DNA from: Clostridiales bacterium GWF2_38_85
Lineage (GTDB): Bacteria > Bacillota > Clostridia > Oscillospirales > CAG-382
Length of the DNA stretch: 64,000 nucleotides
Assembly: GCA_001797275.1 (NCBI GenBank)
Contig: MGOY01000025.1
Span: forward strand, 1-64,000
Direction: 5' to 3'
The position numbers and the translations under genes were made by a program. This document shows, piece after piece, positions 25,036 through 33,989 of the stretch. The number at the start of each line of letters is the position of its first letter. The stretch's first letter is position 1. The notes below the pieces were generated by a model, which worked only from the letters and a program-made list of their open reading frames with translations, was not told the DNA's origin and did not search any database.

Positions 25036-25688
25036 TCTTTTTCGGTTAATCCTTCGACCGATGCAAGTAACTCTCTTATCTGCTGTGATGCCAGATCAAG
25101 CGAATCCCGGATATCTCTTTCCTTGTCTCTGTGCAGCTTTGCTGCTTCATAAACAATACTTGCTCTTTCTTTTGCGCTCTCAACTACCTCACTGACCAGA
25201 CGTTTGCTCTCAGTTCTTGCTTCGGCAAGTATTTCATCTGCCTCAATTTTGGCTTTATCTATAATTTCGCGGCTTGAACGCTCTGCAACCAACAGCTTTT
25301 CGCCCATCTGACTGCAAAGGTCATAATACTGCTTCTTCTGTTCTTCGGCTTCCGAATCCTTGACAACAACCGGACCTTCATTTTTCTTTGCTTCAAGTTC
25401 AGCTTCAAGCTTTTCGATTTTTTCCTTGATGCTCATATTCTCAAGAACAGCCTGTTTGAGTTTATCGTTTTGCTTGGATTCAAGATCAGTTTCAAGCTGT
25501 GCGATTTTCTCCTTTAACTGAGTGTTCTCCTGAACAATAGAGGTGGACTTATCACTGTGTTCGTTTTTGTATTGCTGGCATAGATCATTTAACCTTTGGA
25601 TTTCGGCACTCTGACCTTCAATGAATTTGATAACCTCGGACTTATTATATCCGTTTATAGCTGTGCTGAAAAAGCCCTGTTTTCCCAT
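25032..25688 (-). CDS. DivIVA-like coiled-coil protein
   Basis: The N terminus (INGYNKSEVIKFIEGQ) matches the DivIVA lipid-binding/coiled-coil start. The rest is almost all heptad-rich coiled coil (about residues 25-215), rich in Glu, Lys and Ala. Such proteins mark curved membrane at poles and septa. The ATG has no good RBS within 15 nt; a strong AGGGAGG lies about 50 nt upstream before a TTCTGTaACAGAA palindrome. A TTAACA-17-TATACT promoter stands further upstream on the same strand. It overlaps the fumarase beta subunit gene by 4 nt. Confidence 0.8.
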   Translation of the reverse strand: MGKQGFFSTAINGYNKSEVIKFIEGQSAEIQRLNDLCQQYKNEHSDKSTSIVQENTQLKEKIAQLETDLESKQNDKLKQAVLENMSIKEKIEKLEAELEAKKNEGPVVVKDSEAEEQKKQYYDLCSQMGEKLLVAERSSREIIDKAKIEADEILAEARTESKRLVSEVVESAKERASIVYEAAKLHRDKERDIRDSLDLASQQIRELLASVEGLTEKE

Positions 25689-25861
25689 TACAAGTTACAT
25701 TATACCGCAACAAACAATTTCTGTTACAGAACAATGTGTCCTCCCTTCGGCAATATTAATACATAATAATTCTATTTTAATTAGTATACCACATTAAATT
25801 TAATTTGTTAAGTACTTTATAAAATATTTTAGAAATTTGTCGTCATAAAAGGGAATATCGC

Positions 25862-27139
25862 ATGGAAGTTATAACATTTTTAAAAAATATATTGTGGGCA
25901 CCACCACTGATTATCCTGTTATTCAGTGCCGGTATACTGTTTACAGTAAGAAGTGGGTTTTATCAATTCAGGTGCATGAGCGAAATGTTTCGCAACATAA
26001 GTCAAAGTCTCAGGTCTTCGAAAACATCGGGTATCAGCTCGTTGATGGCACTCTCAACCGCACTGGGCGGTACTGTCGGTGTCGGTAGTATCATCGGTGT
26101 CGCCTATTCAATTGCAATCGGCGGTGTCGGCTCGATCTTCTGGATGTGGATCAGCGGATTTATAGGGATGATGACAAAATATGCTGAGGTTGCTATAGCT
26201 GTAAAATACCGGACCAAACGAAAAGGTATATTTGTCGGCGGTGCAATGTATGCACTGAAGGCACTCGGGAAACCGAAAACTGCGGTTTTATTTGCGATTA
26301 CCTGTGTTGTCGCTTCTGTCGGAGCCGGGAATCTTGCACAGACAAATGCGATTGCTGAGCTGTTATCGTTCGAAGGTGTTCCAATAACAGCTACAGCAGC
26401 GGTTGTTGCAATACTTCTTGCCTTTATTATATTCAAAGGACAAAAATTTATCGCGAAGCTGAGCCAAATTGTGGTTCCGTTTATATCGGTATTATACCTT
26501 TTGGCTGTGACCGCTGTAATCATCGTTTATTTCAAGGGAATCCCTTCGGCTATCTGCCGCATCTTCAGCGAAGCATTCGGTTTTAGTGCTGTTGCAGGCG
26601 GATTCTCAGGTGCTATCATATCATCAGCGTTCAGAAACGGACTAACCAAAGGTGTATTTTCGCATGAAGCAGGTATGGGATCTTCGCCTATAGCACACGC
26701 TGCCTCAGAGACAGCAACACCGCACACACAGGGGCTCTGGGGTATATTCGAGGTTTTCTTCGATACATTTGTTGTCAGCACACTTACTGCGATTGCTATT
26801 ATCTGTGTCGGTGTCTGTGATATGGGTGAGCTGTTCGACCTGTTTCTTGGCAACGCAGGCAGCATTTTTATACTTGCAGCGATTGCGGTATTTGCTTTTG
26901 CAGCAGTTCTGAGCTGGTGCTTTTATGCGGAAAGCTGTCTGTATTTTCTTTCAAATTCACCTGTACCGCTTTTTATTTACCGTGTACTTTTTATTATTGC
27001 CGCATTTATAGGTGCAGTAATACCTAAGGGTGTTGCCTGGGATATATCGGACATATTTAATGCGTTGATGATATTCCCCAACCTGTTTTTATTGCTGATA
27101 TGTCAAAAAGAAGTTATCAAGATTATAAAATTGAGGTAA
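25862..27139 (+). CDS. Sodium:alanine/glycine symporter (AGCS family)
   Basis: A 425-residue membrane protein with about eleven helices. Family signatures include ALSTALGGTVGVGSIIGVAY near the N terminus, the sodium-site region GVFSHEAGMGSSPIAHAA and the long periplasmic-side helix pairs that follow. It takes up alanine, glycine or a related small amino acid with Na+. The next gene, a P-type ATPase, starts 3 bp later and is probably co-transcribed. I see no glycine riboswitch in the 173-bp upstream region. Confidence 0.9.
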   Translation: MEVITFLKNILWAPPLIILLFSAGILFTVRSGFYQFRCMSEMFRNISQSLRSSKTSGISSLMALSTALGGTVGVGSIIGVAYSIAIGGVGSIFWMWISGFIGMMTKYAEVAIAVKYRTKRKGIFVGGAMYALKALGKPKTAVLFAITCVVASVGAGNLAQTNAIAELLSFEGVPITATAAVVAILLAFIIFKGQKFIAKLSQIVVPFISVLYLLAVTAVIIVYFKGIPSAICRIFSEAFGFSAVAGGFSGAIISSAFRNGLTKGVFSHEAGMGSSPIAHAASETATPHTQGLWGIFEVFFDTFVVSTLTAIAIICVGVCDMGELFDLFLGNAGSIFILAAIAVFAFAAVLSWCFYAESCLYFLSNSPVPLFIYRVLFIIAAFIGAVIPKGVAWDISDIFNALMIFPNLFLLLICQKEVIKIIKLR

Positions 27140-27142
27140 TTT

Positions 27143-29626
27143 ATGAATTTTCACAGCATGTCTGTTACCGAAATACTGAAAGTGCTGAATACAAACACAA
27201 AGAACGGATTATCAGCAGATGAAGCACAAAAGCGATTGAGTGAAAACGGTATTAATATAATAGCAAAAATAAAAAAGCTGTCGCTTGTTAAACGCTTTGC
27301 CGAACAGCTTTCGGATAAAATGATTGTAATACTCATGCTTTCAGCAATAATTTCGGCTGTAATGGCTTATTTCACAGATAATAACTATGCTGATCCTATT
27401 ATAATAGTTGCAATTGTTTTTTTGAATGCAACTATCGGTGTTATTCAGGAAAGCAAGGCAGAAAGAGCTATTGAAGCATTGCTGAAGCTGACTTCACCAT
27501 ACACGGTTGTACTACGGGACGGACAGAAGATCAGAATACCGATTGAAGAGGTGGTCACTGGTGATATCATTTTCATCGAAAAGGGAAACTTTGTACCGGC
27601 AGATGCAAGAGTGATTGAATCCAACGAGTTGATCACCGATGAATCGGCACTCACCGGCGAATCGTACGAAGTTAATAAATATAATTATATTGCCGATGCA
27701 AACGCACACATCAGCGACAAGCATAATATGTTGTTTGCGAATACAATTATTGTCGGCGGATATGGAATTGCTGTTGTTGTCAAAACCGGAATGGACACAT
27801 ATATGGGTGGTATAGCTTCCCTACTCAGCGGCAGCGAAAGTCCGAGAACACCACTCCAGGTCAGGCTTGCGAAAACAGGTGCGATGCTTGGTAATGCTGC
27901 GTTGATAATTTGCATAATCATCTTTATTGTAGGTTCTATTAAACAAATTCCTGTTATTGAGATGTTCATCACCTCGGTTTCGCTTGCTGTCGCAGCTATT
28001 CCCGAAGGACTGCCTGCTATTGTTACGGTTATGCTTTCAATAGGAGTGCAGAGGATTGCCAAAAGTAAGGCAATAGTCCGCAAGCTTCCTGCAGTGGAAA
28101 CATTGGGTTGCTCAAATGTAATCTGTTCTGATAAAACAGGAACCTTAACACAAAATAAAATGTCTGTAATCGAAATTTTCGGAGATAAAGATAAAAGCTT
28201 ATTTTATTGCACACTTTGCAACAACAACACCAATCCAACTGAAGCGGCATTGCTTACCGCCGCAGAAGTGATGAAGATAAACATAAAACAATATACGCGG
28301 GTGAAGGAGATTCAATTCACCTCGGCACGAAAATTAATGACAACGATACATAAAACCGACAGCGGTTATCTGACAATCACCAAAGGTGCGCCTGATGTAT
28401 TGTTTACAATCTCAGATAATGCAGACCGATTCATCTATGTTGAAAAAGCGATGACCGAAAAAGCATTGCGTGTTATCGGTGTTGCAATAAGGCAAACTCA
28501 CGATATACCACAAACCCCAGAAGAAGGACTTACAATAATCGGACTTATCGGACTACTCGATCCGCCCAGGGAAGAAGTCAAGGATGCAGTTGCTTCATGC
28601 AGAGAAGCAGGTATCAAACCTGTAATGATTACCGGTGATCATAAAAACACCGCCATTGCGATTGCAAAAGCGGTAGGTATGTACAACGGGCATGCAGTAA
28701 CAGAAAAAGAACTTGAAATGATGAGCGAATCCGAATGCCGTAATGCAATAATCAATTCGAGCGTTTTCGCACGCACTACTCCTGAATACAAGGTAAAAAT
28801 CGTTACCGAGCTGCAAAAGTGCGGCTCTGTTGTTGCTATGACCGGCGATGGTATCAACGATGCACCTGCACTCAAGCAAGCAGACATAGGCTGTGCGATG
28901 GGTAGCGGTACTGATGTTGCAAAGGAGGCAGCTGATCTGGTGTTGACTGACGACAACTTTGCAACTATCGTTCAAGCTGTCAAATGTGGCAGGGGAATTT
29001 ATGAAAACATTAAAAAAGCAATCCACTTCCTGCTGTCCTGCAATATTGGCGAAATTTTCACTATCTTTGTAGCCATACTCGCTGGTCTTGCGACACCATT
29101 GACAGCAATTCAGCTGCTTTGGATAAACTTAGTGACAGACAGCTTGCCGGCTATTGCATTGGGATTGGAACCTGTATCGGCTGATGTTATGAAACGCAAA
29201 CCGATTCCAAAATCAGAAAGTCTGTTCTCAAACGGGTTGTTCACCCGAATAATCATCGAAGGTATACTTATCGGAACGCTGGCGCTGACAGCATTTTTAA
29301 TCGGACTCTTAATATTTGATGAGCTTATTATTGCAAGAACGATGTCATTTGCGGTTCTGGGATTGTCTCAACTATTTCATGCATTCAACATGAAAAGTGA
29401 AAAACCCCTGATCAAATCAAGGGTTTTGAATAATGGCTGGCTTATATTTTCCTTTATAATATGTGCAATCCTTCAAGTTGGTGTTATAATATTGCCTGCA
29501 GCAAACTCCCTACTTTCAACAGCACAGTTGAATATTGAACAATGGATTATAATAGGTCTATTATCCTTTGCACCGATACCGTTTGTTGATATTGGGAAGG
29601 TTATAATCCGAAAACTCAGGAAGTGA
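27143..29626 (+). CDS. Calcium-type cation-transporting P-type ATPase (P2A)
   Basis: The 827-residue pump has all P-type elements: actuator loop TDESALTGES, ion site PEGLPAIVTVMLSI in the fourth helix, phosphorylation motif CSDKTGTLTQNKM, KGAPDVLF in the nucleotide domain and GDGINDAPALKQADIG at the hinge. The PEGLP ion motif and the C-terminal helices (LLWINLVTDSLPAIALGLEP) place it with Ca2+/PMR1-SERCA-type pumps. The nucleotide-binding domain is short, which brings the total below the usual 870-900. It would expel Ca2+ or Mn2+. Co-transcription with the symporter is likely. The end overlaps convergent cpsB-like gene by 11 bp. Confidence 0.93.
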   Translation: MNFHSMSVTEILKVLNTNTKNGLSADEAQKRLSENGINIIAKIKKLSLVKRFAEQLSDKMIVILMLSAIISAVMAYFTDNNYADPIIIVAIVFLNATIGVIQESKAERAIEALLKLTSPYTVVLRDGQKIRIPIEEVVTGDIIFIEKGNFVPADARVIESNELITDESALTGESYEVNKYNYIADANAHISDKHNMLFANTIIVGGYGIAVVVKTGMDTYMGGIASLLSGSESPRTPLQVRLAKTGAMLGNAALIICIIIFIVGSIKQIPVIEMFITSVSLAVAAIPEGLPAIVTVMLSIGVQRIAKSKAIVRKLPAVETLGCSNVICSDKTGTLTQNKMSVIEIFGDKDKSLFYCTLCNNNTNPTEAALLTAAEVMKINIKQYTRVKEIQFTSARKLMTTIHKTDSGYLTITKGAPDVLFTISDNADRFIYVEKAMTEKALRVIGVAIRQTHDIPQTPEEGLTIIGLIGLLDPPREEVKDAVASCREAGIKPVMITGDHKNTAIAIAKAVGMYNGHAVTEKELEMMSESECRNAIINSSVFARTTPEYKVKIVTELQKCGSVVAMTGDGINDAPALKQADIGCAMGSGTDVAKEAADLVLTDDNFATIVQAVKCGRGIYENIKKAIHFLLSCNIGEIFTIFVAILAGLATPLTAIQLLWINLVTDSLPAIALGLEPVSADVMKRKPIPKSESLFSNGLFTRIIIEGILIGTLALTAFLIGLLIFDELIIARTMSFAVLGLSQLFHAFNMKSEKPLIKSRVLNNGWLIFSFIICAILQVGVIILPAANSLLSTAQLNIEQWIIIGLLSFAPIPFVDIGKVIIRKLRK

Positions 29627-30323
29627 TTTGTAGAATACGCTCTGATCTGTATGTAATGTCATTGATAGCATCGCTTCCAAGCCTTTTATTTATAAATGAT
29701 AAAGCTTCTTCTATTTCCATACACTTGATCGGTGCTGAATGTGAGTCGGTGCCAATTGATGATATATAGCCTTTTTCTATAAAATGAAGCAACTTTTTTT
29801 TGTACTCATGCTGTGTCAGTGAGGTTAGATTTATTTGTGTAAGACAACCAAGATCAATAAATTTATTTAGTATCTTTTCATCAAGCAAAAAATCGTATCT
29901 CTCGATATGTGCAAGCACAGGAATAACACTGAAATCATTCATCAATCTGCAAACATATTGATACGTCTGTTCACTGTATCCTTTGCTATCAGGCAACTCA
30001 GTTAAAATATAGTTGGTTTTGTTCAAGCAAAGCCCATTGATATCCGAATAGTTAAATATCTGAGGCGTCAGATAAAGTTCACAACCAAGATATATATGTG
30101 GTAATTCGCTCTTACCTTCAAGTGCTATAACAAACTTTTTTATAGCTTTCTCACGCTCAATATAATAATTAGATAACGAAATTTTATGAGGATAGAAATG
30201 TGACGTTAGCACAACACTGTCAAACCCGGCTGTTTTTAATTGACACAGCATGTCCAATGACATAGAGGCAGACCTCGAACCGTCATCAAACTCAGGTATT
30301 ATATGTGTATGCAGATCAATCAT
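29616..30323 (-). CDS. CpsB/YwqE-type tyrosine-protein phosphatase (PHP domain)
   Basis: A 235-residue PHP-fold phosphatase. The metal-binding signature IDLHTHIIPEFDDGS opens the protein; SHFYPHK, AHIERY and IGTDSHS supply further metal ligands. These enzymes dephosphorylate the tyrosine kinase CpsD and so control capsule or exopolysaccharide export. The kinase gene is next upstream on the same strand, separated by 140 bp that hold a family 2 palindromic element. The ATG at 30323 is only about 8 bp from that element and has no obvious RBS. Confidence 0.9.
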   Translation of the reverse strand: MIDLHTHIIPEFDDGSRSASMSLDMLCQLKTAGFDSVVLTSHFYPHKISLSNYYIEREKAIKKFVIALEGKSELPHIYLGCELYLTPQIFNYSDINGLCLNKTNYILTELPDSKGYSEQTYQYVCRLMNDFSVIPVLAHIERYDFLLDEKILNKFIDLGCLTQINLTSLTQHEYKKKLLHFIEKGYISSIGTDSHSAPIKCMEIEEALSFINKRLGSDAINDITYRSERILQITS

Positions 30324-30330
30324 AAAACTA

Positions 30331-30441
30331 TATTATACTATTCTCGATTTAAAAACTTAGATAAAATTCAAGAAAAAAGCTTTGATTTATGTTTTTCTCG
30401 TTGAATTTTGTTGTAATGTTTTATGAGAGAATAGTATTATA
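30331..30441 (-). repeat. Family 2 palindromic element, copy 1
   Basis: The 111-bp element has 15-bp terminal inverted repeats (TATTATACTATTCTC at the left; the right differs at one base). An inner palindrome, AAAATTCAA.GAAAAA with TTTTTC..TTGAATTTT, gives a long hairpin with paired internal loops. Its reverse complement aligns with 43782-43886, sharing TCATAAAACATTAC and TTTTTCTTGAATTTTATCTA. It fills the gap between the kinase gene and cpsB. A run of seven C follows at 30442-30448. Confidence 0.75.
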
Positions 30442-30462
30442 CCCCCCCGTAATTTATTAATA

Positions 30463-31143
30463 TTATTTATACTTATATTTATATTTATAATATTTTTTAT
30501 TTATATCTTCAACACCATTGAGAATTATACCGAATATTTTTGCATTGATAAACTCAAGGCTGTCTATTGCTTTTTTAAGATCATTATGGGTAGTCTGGTT
30601 TTGCTTAACAACTAATACGACACCATCAGAAATTCTTACAAGCGGAAGTGCATCCGCAACGATATTAAGAGGTGGTGAATCAAGTATTATATAATCGTAT
30701 TCTTTAGATAACTCATCAAGCAGTCTCGCTGTATATTCACTTGCTAATATTTCAGACGGATTTGGAACCTGAAGTCCTGCGGTCAGGACATGAAGCCCTG
30801 TGTACTTTGTTTCGCGGATGGCAACACTATATTTCTCCATACCGCTGATAACATTTGTCAATCCCGGTACGTTAGGAATATTTAAAACCTTATGAATTTT
30901 TGATTTTCTAAGATCACAGTCAATAATTAGAACCTTCATATATGCCTGTGCCATTGAAATTGCAAGGTTCATACTTGTTGTTGTTTTACCTTCAGACGGA
31001 AGCGAGCTTGTGATTACTATTCTTTTGCAGCCTTCTTTAATTACTGATAAAAATATATTTGTTCTAATTGTTTTATATGATTCCTGAACCGCAAAAAGAT
31101 TTATACTTTGTAGCTCTGCAGTATCTTTTATGTTATCTGCCAT
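30463..31143 (-). CDS. CpsD/CapB-type tyrosine-protein kinase (BY-kinase)
   Basis: A 226-residue cytoplasmic BY-kinase. Walker A is SSLPSEGKTTTSMN, Walker A' is VLIIDCDLRKSKIHKV and Walker B is YDYIILDSPPLN. The C terminus is a tyrosine cluster (YYKYKYKYK), the autophosphorylation tail. It needs the membrane partner CpsC, encoded just upstream and overlapping by 11 nt, for activation. The start was set at ATG 31143, which has AGGAAAGGGAAG upstream; the longer frame reads into cpsC. It controls exopolysaccharide polymerisation and export. Confidence 0.94.
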   Translation of the reverse strand: MADNIKDTAELQSINLFAVQESYKTIRTNIFLSVIKEGCKRIVITSSLPSEGKTTTSMNLAISMAQAYMKVLIIDCDLRKSKIHKVLNIPNVPGLTNVISGMEKYSVAIRETKYTGLHVLTAGLQVPNPSEILASEYTARLLDELSKEYDYIILDSPPLNIVADALPLVRISDGVVLVVKQNQTTHNDLKKAIDSLEFINAKIFGIILNGVEDINKKYYKYKYKYK

Positions 31144-31840
31144 TTGCTGTGCTTCCCTTTCCTGATTTAACATCATTATAGAATAACGGTACTCCACCTA
31201 ATACCGGGAGGTGATATTTTGCAGTAATATCATCAGCACCTTTAATTCTGACATCAAATATTTCCTTAAGGAATACAAGTCCAAATGAGAATATTATTCC
31301 CAGAAGTGCACCTATTATAGTATTGTTTCTGACATTCGGTGAAATAGGACGGTTAACTCTTTCCTGGATTGCTGTTTCAACGATTCCAACATTTGATTCT
31401 TTATCAAACTCTGAGATACGCTGAGGTGCATTTGTTGTTATTGCGTTTGCTAATATATATAAATCTGACGGTTCCTTGCCTGTAATGGTTATTTCAAAAA
31501 CCTCGGTATTGTTTATGATCAAATAACTGATCATAGATTTCAACTGTGACGGTTTATACTTATCGGAAATAGAAGCATCAACATTATTTAATACTTGTTC
31601 ACAAAAAGCTTGGGTATCGAGAAAGTATATATAGGTCTGCGTTACTTTCCGTAATTGATCTATTGTAACAGTAGTATTTACCGGTGTATCGACATATAAT
31701 ATGACCTGTGCTTGATATGTTGGCGTTATGAAAAAGTTTGTTATTATAAATGCCAGTGCAGAAAACAGAACTGCAACGATCAATATAAATATTATATTTT
31801 TCTTTAAAATTTCATAAAGCTTTTCGACAGTAATTTCCAT
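31133..31840 (-). CDS. Wzz/CpsC-type polysaccharide chain-length and kinase-modulator protein
   Basis: The protein of about 235 residues has two membrane helices (about 18-42, IIFILIVAVLFSALAFIITN, and about 175-200, IIGALLGIIFSFGLVF) around an external Wzz domain. PTYQAQVILYVDTP and RPISPNVRNN before the second helix are typical. The short cytoplasmic C terminus activates the CpsD kinase. The start was set at ATG 31840 after GAGG. Gene order cpsC-cpsD-cpsB is the standard Firmicutes phosphoregulatory set. Confidence 0.9.
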   Translation of the reverse strand: MEITVEKLYEILKKNIIFILIVAVLFSALAFIITNFFITPTYQAQVILYVDTPVNTTVTIDQLRKVTQTYIYFLDTQAFCEQVLNNVDASISDKYKPSQLKSMISYLIINNTEVFEITITGKEPSDLYILANAITTNAPQRISEFDKESNVGIVETAIQERVNRPISPNVRNNTIIGALLGIIFSFGLVFLKEIFDVRIKGADDITAKYHLPVLGGVPLFYNDVKSGKGSTANGR

Positions 31841-31914
31841 TTCATAACCTCGCTTTTTAAAATCAATTAAGTTTAGCACATCTTACTGATTATGTCAATA
31901 CAAAATAATCAAAC

Positions 31915-32020
31915 TATATTAAACAAACAAATGAATTACATCAGCCATTCGTTGAAAATTCTTTGATTTTTGAGTTTTTATCGAATGATCAAGTCAATAT
32001 TCATTTGTTTGTTTAATATA
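31915..32020. repeat. Family 1 palindromic element, copy C
   Basis: This 106-bp copy has perfect 22-bp terminal inverted repeats, TATATTAAACAAACAAATGA plus two bases (31915-31936 and 31999-32020). The interior is AT-rich with CATTCG...CGAATG as an inner stem. Its right repeat overlaps the 3' end of the capD-like gene and supplies its stop codon (32013-32015). It separates that gene from cpsC. No ORF inside. Confidence 0.88.
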
Positions 32021-33932
32021 GCACCTCAGCTATAACTTTTTCTGAAGCTTCCGAATTTGTGAGCTTTGATTTACCATTATTATGATTAAAGGTATCAACG
32101 GCTTTTTCAAGAACTGCAACAACATTATCGCTATTGTTTGATTCAGCCATACCAATCAGCTCGTTGAATTGAAGTAAAAACCTATCAGTATTAATTATTT
32201 CCTGACATTCAACAAAAATTTTGCCGTTACAGGTTTTTTCAAGCTTTTTGTTTGATATCAACAATTCTTCATACAACTTTTCACCCGGTCTGAGCCCAAT
32301 AAATTTAATATCAATATCCTTATATGGCTCAAGTCCGTTCAAGTGTATCAGGTTATATGCAAGGTCGACTATCTTTACCGGTTCACCCATGTCAAGTACA
32401 TATATTTCACCACCGTCTGCTATTGCTGCAGCTTCCAGAACGAGTGACACAGCTTCGGGTATTGTCATAAAATATCTTATTATATCGGGATGTGTTATTG
32501 TTACAGGCCCGTTATTTTCGATCTGCTTTGTAAACAGCGGTATAACCGAGCCGTTTGAACCGAGTACATTCCCAAACCTGACTGCTGCATATTTGGTATA
32601 CTCTGAAACCTGAGTAAAGTATTGAAGAATTATCTCACAGAATCTTTTTGTCGCACCCATAACATTGGTCGGATTAACTGCTTTATCACTCGAAATCAAA
32701 ACAAATTTTTCACATCTGTATTTATTCGCAAGATATGCGGTGTTATATGTCCCAATAATATTATTTTTAACCGCTTCTTCCGGATCGGTTTCCATCAGTG
32801 GGACATGCTTATGAGCTGCTGCATGGAAAACAACATCGGGTTTATACTGGATAAATATCGAATCAAGTTTCTTGACATCTCTGACCGAAGCAATACGAAC
32901 AACTAAAGTCTCAATGTTACCATATTTCCTGATTAATTCCTGCTGAATATCATAAGCATTGTTTTCATATATATCAACAATAATCAGCTTTTTCGGATTG
33001 AATATCATAATTTGACGACACAGCTCGCTTCCGATAGAACCACCCCCACCTGTTACCAGACAAACCTTATCACTGATAAAACTCTTGCAGCATTCGCATT
33101 CAATTTTTGTAACTTCTCTACCGAGTAGATCTTCGATTCTTATATTTCTGATCTGCTGAGTTACTGGACGATCATCAAGTAGTTTTTGGACGTTCGGGAT
33201 TATTTTTACCTTACAGCCAGAGTGTGAAGCCAACTGCATAATTTCTTGGATTCTGTCCTTTGTTGCCGAAGGCATTGCAATAATTATTGTCTTTGCATTC
33301 AACTTTTCGCATATTTCCTTTATATTTGCAATAGGACCATAAACATTGATTCCCCTGATTTTTCTCGATATTTTATTAATATCGTCATCAACGACACCGA
33401 CAATCCTGTATTCGCTTTTTGGAGAAATCAGCTCCTGCAGTATGATATTACATGCCTGCCCGGCACCGATAATGACTGTGGGAGTAACCTCGTATGCTTT
33501 ATCCATACTCAGATGAAGATTAATAGCATCAAAAATTATGCGATATGCCATTCTTATGCCGACAGCATATACAATATAAAAGAAAAACATCATAAAATAG
33601 AAAGGCTGATACCTAAATAAATTAACAAAGGTGTTAATAATGTTAATAACTAAAAGTCCAATTGTTATTGATATCATCATTGGCAGATAATCGACTATCC
33701 GCGCATATCTCCATATACTACGGTATATTCCGAATATAAGCATGATCAACGGAATTATAACTATTACCTCAAGTAGAACCCAGTTGAATTCGTTATGCGA
33801 AAAATTTTTCATTGAAGTTCTCAAAAAATATGCTACGATATATGCACATATTGCAGCAGCCGCTGCGTCTAATAAAAACAATATAGCTTTTCTTAGCCTG
33901 AAAAGCCCAAGTGTTTTTGTTATTTCCTTCAT
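32013..33932 (-). CDS. CapD/FlaA1-like membrane-bound nucleotide-sugar 4,6-dehydratase
   Basis: The 639-residue protein has about four N-terminal membrane helices (to about 130), a CoA-binding-like Rossmann part (about 145-270) and a C-terminal SDR domain. The NAD motif is TGGGGSIGSELCRQI (about 296-310). SSDKAVNPTNVMGATKR carries the modified SDR catalytic region of the UDP-GlcNAc 4,6-dehydratase group (CapD, PglF, WbpM). It makes 4-keto-6-deoxy sugars for capsule or glycan synthesis. The last residues and stop codon come from the family 1 element at 31915-32020. Downstream lie the cpsCDB genes. Confidence 0.92.
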   Translation of the reverse strand: MKEITKTLGLFRLRKAILFLLDAAAAAICAYIVAYFLRTSMKNFSHNEFNWVLLEVIVIIPLIMLIFGIYRSIWRYARIVDYLPMMISITIGLLVINIINTFVNLFRYQPFYFMMFFFYIVYAVGIRMAYRIIFDAINLHLSMDKAYEVTPTVIIGAGQACNIILQELISPKSEYRIVGVVDDDINKISRKIRGINVYGPIANIKEICEKLNAKTIIIAMPSATKDRIQEIMQLASHSGCKVKIIPNVQKLLDDRPVTQQIRNIRIEDLLGREVTKIECECCKSFISDKVCLVTGGGGSIGSELCRQIMIFNPKKLIIVDIYENNAYDIQQELIRKYGNIETLVVRIASVRDVKKLDSIFIQYKPDVVFHAAAHKHVPLMETDPEEAVKNNIIGTYNTAYLANKYRCEKFVLISSDKAVNPTNVMGATKRFCEIILQYFTQVSEYTKYAAVRFGNVLGSNGSVIPLFTKQIENNGPVTITHPDIIRYFMTIPEAVSLVLEAAAIADGGEIYVLDMGEPVKIVDLAYNLIHLNGLEPYKDIDIKFIGLRPGEKLYEELLISNKKLEKTCNGKIFVECQEIINTDRFLLQFNELIGMAESNNSDNVVAVLEKAVDTFNHNNGKSKLTNSEASEKVIAEVLY

Positions 33933-33989
33933 GCCCGAACCCCCACTGTGTGTTTGTGAAATTTTTATATCCGTTAATGACCATTGTTA

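Noticed and set aside
30442-30448. Run of seven C as a phase-variable tract
   Set aside because: It lies between the kinase and cpsB genes, outside any coding region and away from a promoter spacer; only length variation data could revive it.
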